Shown here in pieces: positions 6,442 to 9,904 of a DNA stretch of 9,904 nt (within the stretch, counting starts at the first letter, position 1; the number at the start of each line of letters is the position of its first letter). Position numbers and translations under genes: made by a program. This stretch comes from Sulfurimonas sp. (GTDB lineage: Bacteria > Campylobacterota > Campylobacteria > Campylobacterales > Sulfurimonadaceae), in contig JAFLJZ010000204.1 in NCBI GenBank assembly GCA_022712775.1, positions 1-9,904 on the forward strand, written 5' to 3'. The notes under the pieces are model-generated. The model searched no databases. It was not told the origin of the DNA and worked only from the letters and a program-made list of their open reading frames with translations.

Positions 6442-6998
6442 TGCAATTTTCTTCAATAGCATCAGGAGTGGCACTTGGGAGTGCTGGAATCGCAATGATG
6501 AGTGTTTTAACTGGATGTGAAGCACCACAAGAGAAACAACAAAATAGATTTTTAGTAATCGAACAGCAAACGAATGGAAAATATATAGTCGTTGAAGAGA
6601 TGCCTACAGATGGTCCTTCTCGTGCGATTATTCGTGAAAAAGATGAGAATGGGAATACTGTTGAGCGCTTTATGAATGAGCAAGAGATGAAAGCGCTTGC
6701 AGAGCAAGAATACCAAAAAGTTCAAAATGGAACTTCTGAGACTATGCAAAACAACGGTGGAAGTGCTGGAATGGGTCTAGCAGGTACGATTCTCGCTGTT
6801 GCTGCTGGTTCTTTACTTGGAAACATGATTGGAAATGCTTTAATGAATAACAAAAACTTTTCAAAAAATGCAACAAGTTCAAATAAAAGTGCATATAGTC
6901 GTTCGGCAGCTTCAAGAGCGTCTAAGAGTACTTCAAAAAGAAGTTTCTTTGGTAGTTCATCTAGAACTTCATCTAAGAGAAGTTTTTTTGGAGGTTAA
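6441..6998 (+). CDS. UPF0323 family lipoprotein with glycine-zipper segment and Ser/Lys/Gly tail
   Basis: The protein has 185 residues. A hydrophobic N-terminus ends in the lipobox LTGC (lipidated Cys26 expected). A small charged domain follows (about 35-100, with FLVIEQQTNGKYIVVEEMP) and resembles the Campylobacterota UPF0323 proteins (Cj0371, HP0232 as I recall them). Residues 108-134 form a glycine-zipper-like hydrophobic segment. The tail (about 139-185) is Ser, Lys and Arg rich and ends in two copies of SKRSFFG and a final Gly-Gly. The signal peptide has no Lys or Arg before the hydrophobic core, which is unusual. The ATG is supported by AAGGA at 6427-6431 and by the TAATG junction. Its neighbour is a glutathionylspermidine-synthase-like gene, as I recall for Cj0371/Cj0372. 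E. coli YgiB/YjfM (DUF1190) lipoproteins have the same kind of partner and a comparable layout. Biochemical function is unknown; Cj0371 has been linked to motility and virulence. Confidence 0.87.
   Translation: MQFSSIASGVALGSAGIAMMSVLTGCEAPQEKQQNRFLVIEQQTNGKYIVVEEMPTDGPSRAIIREKDENGNTVERFMNEQEMKALAEQEYQKVQNGTSETMQNNGGSAGMGLAGTILAVAAGSLLGNMIGNALMNNKNFSKNATSSNKSAYSRSAASRASKSTSKRSFFGSSSRTSSKRSFFGG
6930..6992 (+). repeat. Two copies of a 24-base unit encoding (S/T)SKRSFFG
   Basis: Codons 164-171 (6930-6953) read TSKRSFFG and codons 177-184 (6969-6992) read SSKRSFFG, separated by five residues (SSSRT). The DNA copies differ mostly at third positions, so the peptide, not only the DNA, appears to have been kept. 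Confidence 0.7.
6990..6995 (+). promoter_or_regulatory. Strong Shine-Dalgarno of the ATP-grasp gene, embedded in the lipoprotein's last codons
   Basis: GGAGGT (6990-6995) lies 9 bases before ATG 7005 and is also the Gly-Gly codons that end the lipoprotein (GGA GGT TAA). It is the strongest ribosome site seen in the window and suggests that the ligase is well translated. Confidence 0.8.
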
Positions 6999-7004
6999 TC
7001 ATAT

Positions 7005-8183
7005 ATGGTTCAATTAAAAAAATTAAATCCCTTAGATGATTCTACTCTTGAAGAACTAGGTTTCTCTTGGCATACCGATGAAGATGGTAGTAAATATGTA
7101 AGTGATGAGCTGGTAGAAATTTTAGCAGATGAAGCAGAGGCATACTATACTGCAGGAAATGAGCTATATGACATGTATGTTGAAGCAGCTGAGTATGTAA
7201 TTGAAAATGACTTATTTTTTGATTTAGGTATTCCATTTAACCTTGTTGAAGTAATCAAAAAATCTTGGGAAAATGATGTTCATTGGCATATTTATGGTCG
7301 TTTTGATTTAGCAGGTGGAATAGATGGGCAAGATATTAAACTCATAGAGTTTAATGCGGACACTCCTACTTCATTGTTTGAAAGTGCGCTCCTACAATGG
7401 GCCTTACTTAAACATAATAACATGGATGAAAATCAACAGTTTAATAATATTTATGAAGCAATTAAAAATAATTTTAAAAGATTGATTACCCTTTTTGATG
7501 ATGTTGATAACTTTGATGAAAGATACGATGGTTGGAAGATTCTCTTCTCATCTATATCTGGAAATGAGGAAGAAGAAGTAACAACAAAACTTCTCCAGCA
7601 AATTGCAACAGATGCAGGCTTTAATACAAGCTTTGAATACTTAGAGAACACTCATTTTGATGAAGATGGAATCTATGACGCGGATGAGAACAAGTATGAA
7701 TACTGGTTTAAACTCTATCCTTGGGAAGATATAGCACATGATGAACCAGAGCTTGCTACCGCACTTAGTAATATCATGCAATCACAAGAAGCAATTATTT
7801 TGAATCCTGCCTATACTTTACTCTTTCAATCAAAAGGCATGCTCAAGATTCTTTATGATTTATTTCCAGATTCTCCCTACCTACTTCAAGCATCATTTGA
7901 ACCACTAGAAGGTGTCAAGCAAGTTGAAAAAACTGTTTTTGGTAGAGAAGGTGCAAATACCGCTATCGTTAATGCTGATGGCTCTTTAGCTGAAAAAACT
8001 GATGGACCTTATGACAATTACAAAAAAGTGTATCAGGAGTATGTAGATTTTCCTAAAGATTCCACTGGAGCAAAATACCAAGCAGGAGTTTTCTTTGCCT
8101 ATGAAGCCTGTGGAATGAGTTTTAGAAAAGGTTCAGAGATTATGGATAATATGAGTAAGTTTGTGGGGCATGTGATAGTTTAG
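7005..8183 (+). CDS. Glutathionylspermidine-synthase-like ATP-grasp ligase (YgiC/YjfC type)
   Basis: The 392-residue protein covers the synthetase (ATP-grasp) domain only; the CHAP amidase of E. coli GspSA is absent. Family motifs in order are YGRFDLAGG (97-105), LIEFNADTPTSLFES (113-127), WFKLYPWEDI (234-243), ILNPAYTLLFQSKGML (265-280), VFGREGANTA (311-320) and GVFFAYEACG (361-370). R99-x-D101 and E115-x-N117 correspond to the catalytic Arg and metal ligands of GspS (R316/D318 and E330/N332). This argues for an active enzyme joining a carboxylate, via an acyl-phosphate, to an amine. True glutathionylspermidine synthesis is documented in few bacteria, and YgiC/YjfC-type proteins have no proven substrate, so the product should be treated as unknown. 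It is probably cytoplasmic, with no signal peptide. It is co-transcribed with the UPF0323 lipoprotein 6 bases upstream. Confidence 0.88.
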   Translation: MVQLKKLNPLDDSTLEELGFSWHTDEDGSKYVSDELVEILADEAEAYYTAGNELYDMYVEAAEYVIENDLFFDLGIPFNLVEVIKKSWENDVHWHIYGRFDLAGGIDGQDIKLIEFNADTPTSLFESALLQWALLKHNNMDENQQFNNIYEAIKNNFKRLITLFDDVDNFDERYDGWKILFSSISGNEEEEVTTKLLQQIATDAGFNTSFEYLENTHFDEDGIYDADENKYEYWFKLYPWEDIAHDEPELATALSNIMQSQEAIILNPAYTLLFQSKGMLKILYDLFPDSPYLLQASFEPLEGVKQVEKTVFGREGANTAIVNADGSLAEKTDGPYDNYKKVYQEYVDFPKDSTGAKYQAGVFFAYEACGMSFRKGSEIMDNMSKFVGHVIV

Positions 8184-8200
8184 CAATAGCTAAACTATTT
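8175..8200 (+). terminator. Weak hairpin terminator at the end of the ATP-grasp gene
   Basis: ATAGTTTAG (8175-8183) and CTAAACTAT (8190-8198) form a perfect 9-bp AT-rich stem with loop CAATAG; the left arm includes the TAG stop. Only a short TTT follows, so termination may be inefficient. It also lies just past the end of the minus-strand frame at 8199 and could serve both convergent units. Confidence 0.5.
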
Positions 8201-8369
8201 ACTTTCTAAATCTTTTAAACACTTTATCAAAATTTATACTCACATCACATAAAGTATCTTCAAAAGCATACGTCTCTTTGGAGAAATCGCCTTGCTTATC
8301 ATATTTAGCATTCACAAGTTTATATACCTTTGCTATTGTCAAGTTTCACCACGTTATAACATAAGTCAT
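8199..8369 (-). pseudogene. Small interrupted reading frame downstream of the dehydratase
   Basis: On the minus strand an ATG at 8369-8367 overlaps the dehydratase stop (TAATG). The frame reads MTYVITW, then TGA (codon 8), then NLTIAKVYKLVNAKYD and on for 49 residues in all to TAA at 8201-8199. The part after the TGA has ordinary coding character for this genome (many Lys, Asp, Phe and Tyr codons with the usual codon choice) and could alternatively start at TTG 8342, giving 47 residues. I do not recognise the sequence. Options are a remnant of a decayed gene, a small protein with an unusual start, a sequence error at the TGA, or chance. This frame fills most of the 185-base gap between the convergent genes. 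Confidence 0.35.
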
Positions 8370-9904
8370 TAATTTAACTGATGATTAAACTCAGGGACAA
8401 TCTCTTTAAGTTTTTCAAGTTGCTTGTCGCATGATATAAGCTCTTTTATGTCTTCATTTAATTTATCTATATCATAAAATGTTGGTGCTGCTACTGTAAT
8501 CGATTCATATTGTGTGCTGGAATCACTATCGTCTATCAATAATTCTTCATAAAGTTTTTCACCAGGACGAAGACCAGTAAATTCTATATCTATATCTTCC
8601 TTACCGCTAAGTTCTATCATTTTTTGTGCTAAATCTAATATCTTTATAGGCGCACCCATATCTAATATAAAAATTTCACCACCAGTTCCAATAGCACCCG
8701 CTTGAAGAACTAATTCACACGCTTCTGGTATCAACATAAAGTATCTTGTTATATCGGGATGTGTTACAGTGATATTTTGTCCATTTTTTATTTGAGATTT
8801 AAACTTTGGAATCACACTTCCACTACTTCCAAGAACATTTCCAAATCTAACCGCTACTATATCAGTGCCATTTCCATTTGAATTTTGGGCATACAGCTCA
8901 CAAATTCTTTTCGTTGTTCCCATAACATTTGTTGGACGAACTGCCTTATCTGTGGAAATCATTACAAACTTATCTACTTTATATTTGATTGCACTATCTA
9001 TAAGGTTTTTTGTGCCCTGAATATTATTTACAATACCTTCTGTGATATTAGATTCAACAAGAGGAACGTGCTTATAAGCAGCTGCATGAATTACTATATC
9101 TGGTTTATGTGCTTCAAATGTAGTCTCTATCGCTTTTAAATCAACAACACTTTGCATAACAGGAATCACTTCTATTTTTTTGATTTCTTCAACAATTGTA
9201 TAAAGATTATATTCACTATGATCTAATAAAATTAATTTTTTTGCACCAAATATCTCACATTGTCTACAAATTTCACTTCCGATACTTCCACCAGCACCTG
9301 TAACTAAGATTGTTTTATTTTTTATAAAATCTGAAATTTTTGTTTTATCTAAATCTTTTGGATGCCGAGCCAATAAATCTTCAACTGAAACATCTTTAAG
9401 CTGCGTTGTAAAATCTTTGTCACTTAATATATCTTCAATAGATGGAAGTATTTTCACTTCTCCAAAATAATTACTTAAGTCTTCATAGATCTCTTTAATA
9501 TCTTCTTTTGGTGCTGATGGAGTGGCTATAACTAAAAGGTCATTCTTGATGATGTCCAATTTTAATTTTAATTTCTCACGTGAAATAACCTGAATTGCAT
9601 CTATAGAACGATTCTGCAAAATTTTATCATCATCAACAAAATACTTTACCTTATACTCTGAATCCAAAAACTCTGATTCTAGTTTTATTCCTGCTCTTCC
9701 TGCTCCAAAAATAACTATAGATTTCGTTTTAGTAATTTTACTTCGATTTACAAGATAATAATACGTATACATTAAAAAATTAATACTAAATAGATATAAA
9801 AACAGTTCACTTACTAAAAAGTGTAATGCTATCGTTGTATAAAACCAAGGAGCATAGGCTACAAAGGCAACAATATAAACGATACTTTTAATTAAAAATG
9901 TTTT
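8369..9904 (-). CDS. Membrane-bound UDP-N-acetylglucosamine 4,6-dehydratase family protein (PglF/WbpM/CapD), N-terminus beyond the window
   Basis: Enzymes of this family remove water from UDP-GlcNAc to give the 4-keto-6-deoxy sugar used for bacillosamine or other dideoxy sugars in glycoproteins, capsule or O-antigen. The frame is open to the window edge; the visible part is 511 residues against about 590 for C. jejuni PglF. In-frame codons upstream of Met 9772 encode two hydrophobic segments, so that Met is internal. Numbering from it: a first Rossmann domain with IVIFGAGRAGIKL (19-31), LLARHPKDLD (133-142), the NAD loop TGAGGSIGSE (158-167), HAAAYKHVP (229-237), STDKAVRPTNVMGTTKR (273-289), RFGNVLGSSGSVIPKF (309-324) and GLRPGEKLYEELL (400-412). 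The catalytic Tyr of ordinary SDR enzymes is Met284 with Lys288 kept, as in PglF and WbpM. It is transcribed toward the ligase gene. The specific pathway cannot be told from the window. Confidence 0.93.
   Translation of the reverse strand, partial: KTFLIKSIVYIVAFVAYAPWFYTTIALHFLVSELFLYLFSINFLMYTYYYLVNRSKITKTKSIVIFGAGRAGIKLESEFLDSEYKVKYFVDDDKILQNRSIDAIQVISREKLKLKLDIIKNDLLVIATPSAPKEDIKEIYEDLSNYFGEVKILPSIEDILSDKDFTTQLKDVSVEDLLARHPKDLDKTKISDFIKNKTILVTGAGGSIGSEICRQCEIFGAKKLILLDHSEYNLYTIVEEIKKIEVIPVMQSVVDLKAIETTFEAHKPDIVIHAAAYKHVPLVESNITEGIVNNIQGTKNLIDSAIKYKVDKFVMISTDKAVRPTNVMGTTKRICELYAQNSNGNGTDIVAVRFGNVLGSSGSVIPKFKSQIKNGQNITVTHPDITRYFMLIPEACELVLQAGAIGTGGEIFILDMGAPIKILDLAQKMIELSGKEDIDIEFTGLRPGEKLYEELLIDDSDSSTQYESITVAAPTFYDIDKLNEDIKELISCDKQLEKLKEIVPEFNHQLN

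Noticed and set aside
8885..9139. 84-codon plus-strand reading frame
   Set aside because: It is antisense to the most conserved part of the dehydratase, has Cys/Tyr/Asn-rich shadow composition and no ribosome site.
1..9904. tRNA, rRNA, CRISPR array, insertion sequence or phage remnant
   Set aside because: No cloverleaf, spaced direct repeats, transposase or terminal inverted repeats were seen; nearly all of the window is accounted for by core-type genes.

Overview
The window is AT-rich bacterial DNA that reads as a chromosome of Campylobacterota (the former Epsilonproteobacteria). The closest feel is a free-living Sulfurimonas-like member, but no 16S or other typing gene is present, so the genus is inference. 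Three things support the phylum. The gene order mreB-mreC-(one gene)-carB resembles the order I recall from Campylobacter. A UPF0323 lipoprotein sits directly before a glutathionylspermidine-synthase-like ATP-grasp gene, as I recall for Cj0371/Cj0372. The membrane-bound sugar dehydratase strongly resembles Campylobacter PglF. These are ordinary core-genome neighbours; I see no mobile element, tRNA, rRNA or CRISPR.

Layout, plus strand. Positions 3-2231 hold a tightly overlapping cell-envelope operon: mreB (5' end outside the window), mreC, and a MipA/OmpV-type outer-membrane protein. It closes with a strong 14-bp hairpin terminator (2234-2271). Positions 2316-5573 hold carB, the large subunit of carbamoyl-phosphate synthase. 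It has its own short leader with a plausible -10 box and a good ribosome binding site. Its reading frame is cut by one in-frame TAA at 4335-4337, while everything on both sides remains in frame and well conserved. Two hairpins (5565-5588 and 5592-5613) straddle the carB stop. The second looks like a rho-independent terminator, yet it lies within the first conserved codons of the next gene.

Positions 5534-8183 hold four overlapping or closely spaced genes: a short Sua5/YciO/YrdC-family protein, an unrecognised three-helix membrane protein, a UPF0323 lipoprotein with a Ser/Lys-rich tail ending in Gly-Gly, and a stand-alone glutathionylspermidine-synthase-like ATP-grasp ligase. The last two parallel the E. 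coli YgiB/YgiC and YjfM/YjfC pairs, whose product is unknown. They are the best candidate here for undescribed biochemistry.

Minus strand. Positions 8369-9904 encode most of a PglF/WbpM/CapD-type UDP-N-acetylglucosamine 4,6-dehydratase, convergent with the ligase gene; its N-terminal membrane region runs off the window. Between the two convergent genes, 8199-8369 on the minus strand holds a 57-codon reading frame. It begins on the dehydratase stop (TAATG) but has a TGA at codon 8, so it may be a decayed or miscalled small gene.

Two independent interruptions by single in-frame stops (carB and the small minus-strand frame), plus the missing start near the conserved N-terminus of the Sua5-family gene, raise the question of sequence error versus real recent decay.
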